Below are positions 1 through 7,593 of a DNA stretch of 7,878 nt, one piece after another (position 1 is the stretch's first letter; the number at the start of each line of letters is the position of its first letter). Below the pieces are notes generated by a model. The model saw only the letters and a list, made by a program, of their open reading frames with translations. It searched no databases and was not told the origin of the DNA. Both the position numbers and the translations under genes were made by a program. The stretch is from UBA10677 sp045532295 (GTDB taxonomy: Bacteria > Bacillota > Clostridia > Christensenellales > Pumilibacteraceae), in contig JAZSFP010000013.1 in assembly GCA_045532295.1 (NCBI GenBank), positions 1 to 7,878 on the forward strand, given 5' to 3'.

Positions 1-38
1 CAAAGAAAAAAGAGAAGTACTTCGGTGTACTTCTCTTT
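1..38 (-). terminator. Intrinsic terminator closing the 16S rRNA transcription unit
   Basis: A perfect 12-bp inverted repeat (9-20 with 27-38, core AGAGAAGTAC/GTACTTCTCT) has a 6-nt loop. Read on the minus strand, it is followed by a T-rich tail, TTTCTTTG, which extends the TTT at the stem base. On the plus strand the 3' flank (GACTTATT) is not a good U-tract, so the minus orientation is preferred. It lies about 140 nt beyond the 16S 3' end. The stem is seen directly; the role is inferred. It could also be a partial terminator before 23S genes outside the window. Confidence 0.85.
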
Positions 39-179
39 GACTTATTCATTGACTTTTGGATAGAAAAAGCAAGGTCGGTAAGGTAATTTGTTAACCCTTC
101 CGTAATCGCATTTCCACTGTGCGTTAATCCTTCAGGTTCTTATGTTTTTTTCTTAAGTGTCTCTATTTGACACTCTCTT
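39..179 (-). other. 16S rRNA 3' trailer (pre-rRNA spacer)
   Basis: This is the transcribed region between the mature 16S 3' end and the terminator. It contains no tRNA-like T-loop, no start of 23S rRNA and no credible ORF. A small hairpin (156-161 AGTGTC with 169-174 GACACT) lies 5 nt past the mature end. Segment 47-72 is the trailer half of a long-range stem with the leader. An 11-bp near-repeat, GTTAA(C/T)CCTTC, occurs at 90-100 and 123-133 on the plus strand; its meaning is unknown. Confidence 0.7.
47..72 (-). other. Trailer half of the 16S pre-rRNA processing stem
   Basis: This segment is an inverted repeat of leader positions 1811-1836. CATTGAC (47-53) matches exactly the reverse complement of 1830-1836. 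GGATAGAAAAAGCAA (58-72) matches the reverse complement of 1811-1826 apart from one extra base in the leader copy. A short internal loop (4 nt against 3 nt) separates the two helices. In bacteria such leader-trailer helices enclose 16S rRNA and are cut by RNase III. The pairing is seen directly; cleavage here is inferred. Confidence 0.8.
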
Positions 180-1682
<1,503 letters not shown>

Positions 1683-1863
1683 ATGGTTATATAATGCAGT
1701 ATATCTACCGCTTTACATACTTACCAAAAACCAATTTAATCCTAACTTAGTACATTTTCTGACTAAAAATTCGTAAATTGACTTTGTGTTCAAATTCGCT
1801 TTTTTTTGTTTTGCTTTTTCTATTCCGTTGTCAATGTTCACGCCGTCCTCTCGCGGACAGCCT
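1683..1863 (-). other. 16S rRNA 5' leader
   Basis: This is the transcribed leader of about 180 nt between the inferred start site (about 1861-1863) and mature 16S. At its 5' tip is a hairpin (1842-1848 with 1855-1861: GC-rich 7-bp stem including one U-G pair, 6-nt loop). The middle holds the leader half of the processing stem (1811-1836). A 5-bp hairpin (1696-1700 with 1707-1711) sits just before the 16S. I found no convincing boxA-like antitermination site and no ORF. With 1864-2040 this makes up the 358-nt gene-free stretch, and the remainder is promoter sequence. Confidence 0.65.
1811..1836 (-). other. Leader half of the 16S pre-rRNA processing stem
   Basis: This is the reverse complement of trailer segment 47-72. 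It gives a 7-bp helix (1830-1836), a small internal loop, then a helix of about 15 bp with one bulged base (1811-1826). A TTGACA hexamer on the minus strand (1829-1834) falls inside this arm. It is better explained by the stem than as a second -35 box, because no -10 box lies 16-18 nt downstream. Confidence 0.8.
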
Positions 1864-1867
1864 ATAC

Positions 1868-1896
1868 ATAATACCATATCTGAAATTTTAAGTCAA
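1868..1896 (-). promoter_or_regulatory. Promoter of the 16S rRNA unit with upstream A-tracts (UP-like element)
   Basis: On the minus strand a -35 TTGACT (1891-1896) is spaced exactly 17 nt from a -10 TATTAT (1868-1873), predicting a start near 1861-1863. Immediately upstream (1897 to about 1960) are runs of A on the minus strand, including AAAAAA a few bases before the -35 box. That arrangement is typical of UP elements bound by the RNA polymerase alpha subunit at rRNA promoters. The boxes and spacing are seen directly; strength is inferred. Confidence 0.85.
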
Positions 1897-1988
1897 CTGT
1901 TTTTTATCCCTTTTTTTAATTTTTTTTAAAATTTTTTGAAAATTTTTTTCAGGGCGGTTTTTTATCTTTTTTATATGACTTTATAGGA

Positions 1989-2017
1989 TTGACAAATAAA
2001 TGCTTATATAGTAAAAT
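1989..2017 (+). promoter_or_regulatory. Promoter of the membrane protein-apgM operon
   Basis: A consensus -35 TTGACA (1989-1994) is followed after 17 nt by TAAAAT (2012-2017). An overlapping TATAAT (2017-2022) would need a 22-nt spacer and is less likely. The predicted transcript leader is short, about 15-20 nt, leading straight into the AAGGAG ribosome binding site (2028-2033). This promoter diverges from the 16S promoter across an A/T-rich gap of about 90 bp. Confidence 0.8.
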
Positions 2018-2040
2018 ATAATATTGTAAGGAGTGTTCGT

Positions 2041-2697
2041 ATGGTAGACGCATTAATAAACGCTATACTTGAATTTTTGCAATCGGTTTTCGTTATCCCA
2101 CAAATCGTGGTTACGCTGATTGCTATTCTCCCTATCGTCGAGGCGCGTATGGCAATACCTATTGCTATGGAGTACGGATTTTCGCCCCTTGAAAGTTGGG
2201 GCTACGCTTTCGTTGGTTCAACGCTGATTGCCCCTCTACTTCTACTTATTCTTATTCCTTTTATTAAGTGGCTTGCGAGCACTAAACTTTTCAAAAAGAT
2301 AGGCTCGGCGCTTATGGATAAGTTTGAGAAAAAGTCCAAGTCCGTTTCCGGCGCGGAGATAGGCGCAGAAGACGAAGAGGCTAAGAAAAAACTTGAGTGG
2401 AAAAAAGCGCTCGGCGTATTTATTTTCGTTGCTATTCCCCTTCCTCTTACGGGCGTTTGGACGGGATGCGCAGTAGCGTCTATTCTTAATCTCAAATACC
2501 CCAAGGCGTTGCTTGCCGTTGCTCTTGGCAATTTAGTGGCAAGCGGAATTATTACTCTACTTTGCGTTTTCTTTGCGCCTTACACCGATTATATTATTCT
2601 CGTCCTTGGCATAATCGCGATTATCGTCGTAGTCGCGCTTATAATAAAGATAATACTTCACAAACCTGAAAAACAAACGGAGGATGAACGACAATGA
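2041..2697 (+). CDS. COG2426 / Sm_multidrug_ex family small membrane protein
   Basis: This 218-residue integral membrane protein resembles the COG2426 family (Pfam 'putative small multi-drug export protein', PF06695). Despite that name, the transported substrate is not established. Hydrophobic segments fall at about 14-31, 53-78, 123-148, 156-178 and 183-206. Two Pro/Gly-rich conserved motifs, PIVEARMAIP (31-40) and AIPLPLTGVWTG (131-142), resemble the paired re-entrant hairpins proposed for this family and for the related DedA/VTT proteins. A highly charged, probably cytoplasmic loop spans 93-121, and the C-terminal tail is polar. No cleavable signal peptide is evident. The start is fixed by AAGGAG at 2028-2033, 7 nt before ATG, behind a good promoter. 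It is the first gene of an operon and its TGA overlaps the next start (ATGA). Membrane transport or lipid-related function is an inference only. Confidence 0.85.
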   Translation: MVDALINAILEFLQSVFVIPQIVVTLIAILPIVEARMAIPIAMEYGFSPLESWGYAFVGSTLIAPLLLLILIPFIKWLASTKLFKKIGSALMDKFEKKSKSVSGAEIGAEDEEAKKKLEWKKALGVFIFVAIPLPLTGVWTGCAVASILNLKYPKALLAVALGNLVASGIITLLCVFFAPYTDYIILVLGIIAIIVVVALIIKIILHKPEKQTEDERQ

Positions 2698-3899
2698 AAA
2701 AATACGCGGTAGTTTTGTTTGACGGTATGGCAGACTACCTTAACGAAAACGACAGAACGCCTATGCTTGACGCGGTTAAGCCCACCGTGGATATGCTCGC
2801 AAAAAAGAGCGAGGTTGGGCTGTGCAAAACCGTTCCAAACGGTATGAAACCGGGTAGCGACGTGGCTAACCTTTCGGTTATGGGCTACGACCCGTCTATT
2901 TACTACACGGGACGCTCTCCGCTCGAGGCTCTTTCTATCGGCGTTGATATGGCAAAAGACGACGTTTCGTATCGTTGCAACCTCGTTACTCTTTCTGACG
3001 ACGAAAAATACGAAGATAAGACGATGGTGGATTACTCGTCGGGCGAAATCACTACTGACGAGGCAAGAGAATTAATCCTTTATCTTCGCGACGCGCTTGC
3101 GCCCGTGTTAGACGGTCAATTCCTTTTCCCCGGAGTAAGTTATCGTCATTGCTTACTTCGTAAAAGTGGCGAAGTAGGAGCAATACTCACTCCTCCGCAC
3201 GACATAAGCGATAGAAAAATTACCGATTATTTACCAAAGGGCGTTTATTCACAAGTCCTTATTAATATAATGAAAGCAAGTTACGAGGCTCTTAAATCCC
3301 ACCCCATTAACCTCGACCGCGTTCGTCGTGGGCTTAACCCCGCCAACTCGGTATGGTTCTGGGGAGAGGGCAGAAAACCCGCGCTTACGCCGTTTAGCGA
3401 ACTTTTCGGCAAAAAATCGGCGGTTATATCGGCGGTTGACCTTCTTAAAGGTATCGGTATTGCGGCAGGTATGACTTCTATCGACGTGGAGAATACCACG
3501 GGCACGGTACACACGAACTTCGACGGCAAAGCAAAAGCGACGATTGAGGCTTTCAAAGACCACGATTTCGTTTACGTACATCTCGAAGCGCCCGACGAGG
3601 CTGGCCATCAAGGCGATTACCCAACTAAAGTTAAAGCGATTGAACTAATAGACCAAAAGATAGTAAAGCCTATCGTTGAACATTTTACCGCTACCGCCAC
3701 TCCCTTTGCAATCGCAATCCTTCCCGACCACGCAACGCCTATTAAGTTAAAAACACACGTCGCTGACCCCGTTCCCTATCTTATTTACGATAGCGAAAGA
3801 GAGACTGTTGGCGTAGATACATTGAACGAACTCACCGCTAAAGAAACGGGCAATTACCTATCCGCCGGCACGGAAATCTTGAAAAAATTATTCTCGTAA
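2694..3899 (+). CDS. apgM: ApgM-type cofactor-independent phosphoglycerate mutase / proposed homoserine kinase
   Basis: This 401-residue cytoplasmic metalloenzyme belongs to the alkaline-phosphatase-like superfamily, archaeal-type phosphoglycerate mutase branch. Members interconvert 3- and 2-phosphoglycerate in glycolysis through a phosphoserine intermediate. A close bacterial subgroup has instead been proposed to be a homoserine kinase of threonine synthesis. Visible motifs are FDGMAD (9-14, metal Asp10), PGSDVANLSVMGYDP (53-67, predicted nucleophile Ser55), HLEAPDEAGHQGD (296-308, metal ligands Asp301 and His305), DHATP (345-349) and His355. The length matches the family and all key residues appear intact. 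GGAGGA at 2679-2684 lies 9 nt before the ATG, and the ATGA overlap with the upstream gene suggests translational coupling. No threonine gene is in the window, so context does not choose between the two activities. The gene symbol reflects family, not proven reaction. Confidence 0.88.
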   Translation: MKKYAVVLFDGMADYLNENDRTPMLDAVKPTVDMLAKKSEVGLCKTVPNGMKPGSDVANLSVMGYDPSIYYTGRSPLEALSIGVDMAKDDVSYRCNLVTLSDDEKYEDKTMVDYSSGEITTDEARELILYLRDALAPVLDGQFLFPGVSYRHCLLRKSGEVGAILTPPHDISDRKITDYLPKGVYSQVLINIMKASYEALKSHPINLDRVRRGLNPANSVWFWGEGRKPALTPFSELFGKKSAVISAVDLLKGIGIAAGMTSIDVENTTGTVHTNFDGKAKATIEAFKDHDFVYVHLEAPDEAGHQGDYPTKVKAIELIDQKIVKPIVEHFTATATPFAIAILPDHATPIKLKTHVADPVPYLIYDSERETVGVDTLNELTAKETGNYLSAGTEILKKLFS

Positions 3900-3903
3900 A
3901 ATC

Positions 3904-3938
3904 AAAAAAAAAGACAGTCAATCTCGACTGTCTTTTTC
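3904..3938. terminator. Bidirectional intrinsic terminator between convergent operons
   Basis: GACAGTC (3913-3919) and GACTGTC (3926-3932) form a 7-bp stem with a 6-nt loop. The stem extends through flanking A and T runs (nine A's at 3904-3912, TTTTT at 3933-3937). The T-run serves plus-strand transcripts from apgM. The A-run reads as a nine-T tail for minus-strand transcripts from the isomerase gene. It sits in the 57-nt gap between the two converging stop codons. Confidence 0.9.
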
Positions 3939-3956
3939 TTTATAATTTTACCTTTC

Positions 3957-4790
3957 TTAGAAACCGAAGTTCTTTTTGATATACTCACGGCTTACGATAG
4001 CGTCGGCAATAGCGTCGCCGTCGTACCACTCGTCTTTCTCGTAGATTACGTATTCGATATCGCTCTCTTTTACTGCGTCAACGATGGGAGCCCATTTTTG
4101 AACGCCTTGACCGAGGGGCATAAACTTGAACTGATTATCCGCTTGGTTAGCCTCTTTCTTGATTTCTTTGCCGTTCTCGTCAATAAGAGCGTAAACGGTA
4201 GTCTTATTACCCTTAGCAAAGAAGTCCTTAAAGTGAACGAGCGATGCGCGGTTGCCGTACTTTTTAACGTACTTAACGGGATCTTCTCCGCCGTAGTTTA
4301 CCCAGCAAAGATCTAGTTCTGCGCGAAGAGCGGGAACGTTATCGTAGAGGTAGTCGAGGATATATTTATCTCCGAACTTATCGAACTCAAAATCGTGGTT
4401 GTGATAGCCAAGTTCGATGCCGTTGTCGTTGAGCATTTTTGCAATCTCGTTAAAGGTTTTAACGGTTTTAGCCATTTCTTCGCCCTTAAAGAGCGCTCTA
4501 TCGTACCAAGGAAGAACGCTATTCTTAATGCCAAGCGTTTGGAGGTACTTAATCATAGCCTTTGCGCTTTCCTCTTCCATATATGGAACTGCGTTTTGAT
4601 GAACGGAAATTGCGGTAAGTTCGTGCTTTGCAAGAATATCCCTTACTTCTTCTGCGCTCTTACCAAAAAATCCTGCGAACTCAACGTAGTCGTAGCCTGC
4701 CGACTTAACTGCGCCAAGAGTTTTGTCCATATCCTTCGCCATCTCGTCGCGAACGGAATACAGTTGAATACCCATTTTTAAATCTTTCAT
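3957..4790 (-). CDS. Sugar phosphate isomerase/epimerase-like TIM-barrel protein
   Basis: This 277-residue cytoplasmic protein belongs to the xylose-isomerase-like TIM-barrel family (AP_endonuc_2, PF01261), which includes IolE/IolI-type enzymes and ketose 3-epimerases. It opens with the characteristic IQLYSVRD (8-15). It shows SVHQN (62-66), GYHNHDFEF (128-136), ELDLCW (158-163), VHFKDF (185-190) and YEKDEW (250-255). Likely divalent-metal ligands, by analogy with the family, are His130 or His132, Asp160, His186 and Glu251. There is no signal peptide. AAGGAG (complement at 4798-4803) lies 7 nt before ATG and overlaps the stop codon of the upstream oxidoreductase gene. The two are therefore co-transcribed and probably translationally coupled. 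The family is often paired with Gfo/Idh/MocA dehydrogenases acting on inositols or 3-keto-sugars. The exact substrate cannot be read from sequence, and several family members act on unphosphorylated sugars. Confidence 0.87.
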   Translation of the reverse strand: MKDLKMGIQLYSVRDEMAKDMDKTLGAVKSAGYDYVEFAGFFGKSAEEVRDILAKHELTAISVHQNAVPYMEEESAKAMIKYLQTLGIKNSVLPWYDRALFKGEEMAKTVKTFNEIAKMLNDNGIELGYHNHDFEFDKFGDKYILDYLYDNVPALRAELDLCWVNYGGEDPVKYVKKYGNRASLVHFKDFFAKGNKTTVYALIDENGKEIKKEANQADNQFKFMPLGQGVQKWAPIVDAVKESDIEYVIYEKDEWYDGDAIADAIVSREYIKKNFGF

Positions 4791-4801
4791 TGTATTTCTC
4801 C

Positions 4802-5977
4802 TTAAATTTCGGGAATTTCGATAGCGATTTCCTTACCAAGTTCACTGGACTTGATAATTCCGTCGATAATTGCTTGATTGATGATAATTTGCTCAGTGGG
4901 AACGGGCGCTTTGCCTCCGGTAATGATTGCGTCGAAGAAGGAGCGGAGTTTGTCGTAGAAACAGCCAAAACCTTGCTCGGTAATAATGGGAACTTCGGTT
5001 ACCACTTGCATTTCTGCAACTTCGGAGTAAATCTTCATAGGACCGCCAACCGAACCGTTCCAGCATTCCGTCGAGGGAATACGGAGCGAGCCTTTCGTAC
5101 CCATAATAATGGTATCGCCAGGGGTGTCGAGGTTCATTGCCCAAGCAATTCTAAAGTCGAGGATAATTCCGCCTTCAAGACGAACGAAACCTGCTGCGAA
5201 GTCTTCTACGCCAAAGAGTTTACTGTACTCTTCGCGCTTGGACTTGGGATAGCCAACGTAGTTTTTGTCAGTGCCGAAGAAGTTGGATTTGTATCCGCTT
5301 ACGGTGAGGGGCTTAGGATAACCTATTGCGTTAAGAACCATATCAAGCGAATAGCATCCGATATCACCCATTGCGCCGATACCTGCGGTCTTGTCTTCGA
5401 TGAAGGTAGTACCGAAGGGCGTGGGAATACCGCGTCTTCTTCCGCCACCAGTTTGGATATAGTAGATATCGCCAAGCACTCCACTTTCAACGATTTCCTT
5501 AATCTTTTTCATATTAGCGTCCATACGGGGTTGGAAACCGATGGTAAGGATTTTGCCCGATTTCTTCTCGGCTTTGCGCATTTCGATAGCCTCGTCAAGC
5601 GTTACTGCCATAGGTTTTTCGCAAAGAACGTTTACGCCGTGCTCAAGCGCATAGATAGTACACTCTGCATGAGTGCGGTTATAAGTACAGATAAGAACTG
5701 CGTCGAGGTCTTTTTCGTTGTCGATAAGTTCTTTGTGGGAAAGATAACACCTTGCGTTCTCAATACCCCACTTCTTACCGAAAGCCTCTGCTTTGCCGGG
5801 GATAAGGTCAGCAAGAGCAACTACTTCGATATCTTCCATCTTTTTGCAGTTATCAATATGAGCGTCTGCAATCCAACCAGTTCCGATAATACCAACTTTG
5901 AGTTTTCTATCGGACTTAATCACTTTCTCATCTCTAACGATTTTAAATTCGTCGAGGATATTCTTCTTTTCCGCCAT
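4802..5977 (-). CDS. Gfo/Idh/MocA family NAD(P)-dependent oxidoreductase
   Basis: This 391-residue cytoplasmic dehydrogenase has the family's two-domain layout. An N-terminal Rossmann fold carries the dinucleotide motif GIIGTGWIADAH (29-40) and EKP (120-122, catalytic Lys121). A C-terminal alpha/beta substrate domain carries GAMGDIGCYSLD (201-212). The family oxidises or reduces sugars, inositols and related polyols with NAD(P). In the usual D-x-G-x-H-x-x-D signature the His is here Tyr209, as in glucose-fructose oxidoreductase-like members. Asp205 and Asp212 are present. About 25 residues precede the Rossmann core, with no signal sequence. The start is supported by AGGAG (complement at 5985-5989), 7 nt before ATG, behind a good promoter. 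It is the first gene of an operon with the TIM-barrel isomerase 11 nt downstream, consistent with joint processing of one sugar or glycoside. The substrate is unknown. Confidence 0.9.
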   Translation of the reverse strand: MAEKKNILDEFKIVRDEKVIKSDRKLKVGIIGTGWIADAHIDNCKKMEDIEVVALADLIPGKAEAFGKKWGIENARCYLSHKELIDNEKDLDAVLICTYNRTHAECTIYALEHGVNVLCEKPMAVTLDEAIEMRKAEKKSGKILTIGFQPRMDANMKKIKEIVESGVLGDIYYIQTGGGRRRGIPTPFGTTFIEDKTAGIGAMGDIGCYSLDMVLNAIGYPKPLTVSGYKSNFFGTDKNYVGYPKSKREEYSKLFGVEDFAAGFVRLEGGIILDFRIAWAMNLDTPGDTIIMGTKGSLRIPSTECWNGSVGGPMKIYSEVAEMQVVTEVPIITEQGFGCFYDKLRSFFDAIITGGKAPVPTEQIIINQAIIDGIIKSSELGKEIAIEIPEI

Positions 5978-6001
5978 TTTATTTCTCCTATTATTTTTTT
6001 T

Positions 6002-6018
6002 GGGCTTACTAATTGCCC
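6002..6018 (-). other. Small hairpin in the oxidoreductase mRNA leader
   Basis: GGGC (6002-6005) and GCCC (6015-6018) form a 4-bp stem with a 9-nt loop in the 5' untranslated region. The hairpin is upstream of the ribosome binding site and is followed by an A-run on the minus strand. It is too weak to be an intrinsic terminator and has no U-tract. It might stabilise the mRNA or be chance. Confidence 0.3.
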
Positions 6019-6029
6019 TTACTACTAAA

Positions 6030-6059
6030 ATTATAACACATAAATTATTTTCTCGTCAA
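6030..6059 (-). promoter_or_regulatory. Promoter of the oxidoreductase-isomerase operon
   Basis: On the minus strand, -35 TTGACG (6054-6059) is followed after 18 nt by a perfect -10 TATAAT (6030-6035). The -10 is preceded by TGT, giving an extended -10 (TGnTATAAT). The predicted start is near 6023, leaving a leader of about 45 nt before the ATG. The region upstream to 6129 is A/T-rich and holds no gene. I saw no clear operator palindrome. Confidence 0.85.
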
Positions 6060-6129
6060 TAGTTTTATTATCAAATTTTAGCGTTTTACTTATTAAAATT
6101 CCACAATTTCTTTTCAAATATTGACATTT

Positions 6130-6158
6130 AAAAAACCCGAAGGCTTTTCGGGCTTTTT
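6130..6158 (-). terminator. Intrinsic terminator of the gat operon
   Basis: CCCGAA (6136-6141) and TTCGGG (6147-6152) form the core stem with a 5-nt loop. On the minus strand it is extended by a G-U pair and A-U pairs, then ends in a run of six T's (complement of 6130-6135). On the plus strand the corresponding extension would start with an A-C mismatch, so the minus orientation fits better. It begins 2 nt beyond the gatB stop codon. Confidence 0.9.
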
Positions 6159-6160
6159 CA

Positions 6161-7582
6161 TTACTCACTTATTAATTTTTTTAGAACTTCCGTTACCACT
6201 TTAGGATTAGCCTTACCTTTAGACTCTTTCATAGTCTGGCCAACGAGGTAAGCAAAGACTTTTTCGTTACCGTTTTTATACTCGTTTACCACTCTTTCGT
6301 TTTTAGTAAGCACGGCAAGAACTATTTCTTCAATCTCAGTTATATTAGAAGATTGCTTGAACCCAAGTTTTTCAATCAGCAAAATAGGATTGTCGTTCGT
6401 TCCCCAAAGTCGAGGGAATACTTCTTTTTGAAAGATTGCGAGGCTAACCTCTTCTTTTTCGATAGCGTCAATCGAAAGATAGAGTTGCTCGGGCGTGATT
6501 TTAACGGATAGATCCTCTTTATTTTGTTCTTTTGCAAGTCGAAGAACGTCGCTCATAATAAAGTTTGCCGTACGCTTTTTATCCGCGCCTAGTTCTATCG
6601 TTCTATCGTAAAGGTCGGATATTTCCATATCGCAAGTCAAAATTTCGGCGTCGCGTTCAGATAGTCCGAACTTTATATACTTTTCTATTCTCTCTCGCTT
6701 AAGCGGAGGAATTGACGCGCGGATTTTTTCTATATACGGTTCGTCTAAAAACACGGGCAAAAGGTCAGGCTCAGGGAAGAAACGATAGTCGTGGGCGTCT
6801 TCTTTGGAGCGCATTGCGTATCCCTTATTTTGCGCGTCGTCCCAACGGCGAGTTTCTTGGATAACTTCTTCGCCACGAGAGAGAAGTTCAATTTGGCGGT
6901 TTGCCTCCCACTTGCACGCGCGAAGTACCGCTCTGAACGAATTTAGGTTTTTAGTTTCCGTTCTCGTTCCAAGCAGAGCACCCACGGGAGCAACGGAGAG
7001 GTTTACGTCTACTCGCAAATTGCCCTCTTGCATTTTCACCTCGCTAACGCCGGTATATTTTAGTATACTTTTAAGTTCCTCCAAAAAGGCTACGACCTCC
7101 TCGGGAGAGTGAAAGTCGGGCTCTGTTACGATTTCGATAAGAGGCACGCCACAGCGGTTATAGTCTATGCGCGTTATATCATTTTCGTGAATTAGTTTTC
7201 CTGCGTCTTCCTCAAGATGAATTCTATTAATTCGTACTGATTTTTTAACACCGTTTATAAAATACTCGACATTTCCACTCTTGCAAAGGGGTAAGTCGTG
7301 CTGGCTCGTTTGCCACGCTTTAGGAAGGTCGGGATAAAAATAATTTTTTCGGTCTTGTTTTGAAACAGGGTTAATTGTACAGTTGAATGCATGTCCGGCT
7401 TTAACTGCATATTCCACCACTTTTTCATTAAGAGAGGGGAGAGTACCTGGCATACCTGTGCATATGGGACAACATTTTGAGTTTACTTCTGCACCAAATG
7501 TGTTTTCACACGAACAGTATATTTTTGTTTTGGTGGAAAGTTCTGCGTGAACTTCCAAACCTATTACTACATCGTAATTCAT
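6161..7582 (-). CDS. gatB: Aspartyl/glutamyl-tRNA(Asn/Gln) amidotransferase subunit B
   Basis: This 473-residue cytoplasmic protein is the tRNA-binding and kinase-like subunit of GatCAB. The complex converts Glu-tRNA(Gln), and often Asp-tRNA(Asn), to the amide form using ATP and ammonia from GatA. The length is normal for the family. Visible features are the N-terminal VIGLEVHAEL (6-15), cysteines at C23, C25, C38 and C41 in the CxC...CPxC zinc-type arrangement, HLEEDAGK (122-129), the GatB signature IDYNRCGVPLIEIVT (139-153), TKNLNSF (210-216), YRFFPEPDLLP (266-276) and a C-terminal GatB/YqeY-like domain from about residue 325, ending near GKANPKVV. AAGGTG (complement at 7588-7593) lies only 5 nt before ATG. 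The gatA stop is 11 nt upstream, so the two are an operon. Codon and base use shift near residue 85: the first part is AT-richer and CpG-poor. Confidence 0.97.
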   Translation of the reverse strand: MNYDVVIGLEVHAELSTKTKIYCSCENTFGAEVNSKCCPICTGMPGTLPSLNEKVVEYAVKAGHAFNCTINPVSKQDRKNYFYPDLPKAWQTSQHDLPLCKSGNVEYFINGVKKSVRINRIHLEEDAGKLIHENDITRIDYNRCGVPLIEIVTEPDFHSPEEVVAFLEELKSILKYTGVSEVKMQEGNLRVDVNLSVAPVGALLGTRTETKNLNSFRAVLRACKWEANRQIELLSRGEEVIQETRRWDDAQNKGYAMRSKEDAHDYRFFPEPDLLPVFLDEPYIEKIRASIPPLKRERIEKYIKFGLSERDAEILTCDMEISDLYDRTIELGADKKRTANFIMSDVLRLAKEQNKEDLSVKITPEQLYLSIDAIEKEEVSLAIFQKEVFPRLWGTNDNPILLIEKLGFKQSSNITEIEEIVLAVLTKNERVVNEYKNGNEKVFAYLVGQTMKESKGKANPKVVTEVLKKLISE

Positions 7583-7593
7583 AATTTCACCTT

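Noticed and set aside
90..133. An 11-bp imperfect direct repeat GTTAA(C/T)CCTTC at 90-100 and 123-133, considered as a regulatory or tRNA remnant
   Set aside because: There are only two copies, with no tRNA-like fold and no link to a promoter. It is probably chance within the trailer.
1829..1834. A second rRNA promoter suggested by a minus-strand TTGACA
   Set aside because: The sequence 16-18 nt downstream is A-rich with no -10-like hexamer, and the hexamer lies in the arm of the leader-trailer stem.
2202..2531. A 109-codon minus-strand frame inside the membrane protein gene, and similar antisense frames in apgM and gatB
   Set aside because: They have no ribosome binding site, promoter or recognisable motif. 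They are shadows of well-supported genes on the other strand.
4790..6028. A 412-codon plus-strand open frame antisense to the whole oxidoreductase gene
   Set aside because: It has no recognisable domain, and the opposite strand encodes a clear Gfo/Idh/MocA protein with intact motifs, a promoter and a ribosome binding site. The open frame is explained by codon bias of that gene.
6120..6125. A plus-strand TTGACA as a -35 box for a plus-strand gene
   Set aside because: No -10 hexamer lies 16-18 nt downstream, where the gat terminator stem sits instead, and no plus-strand gene follows.
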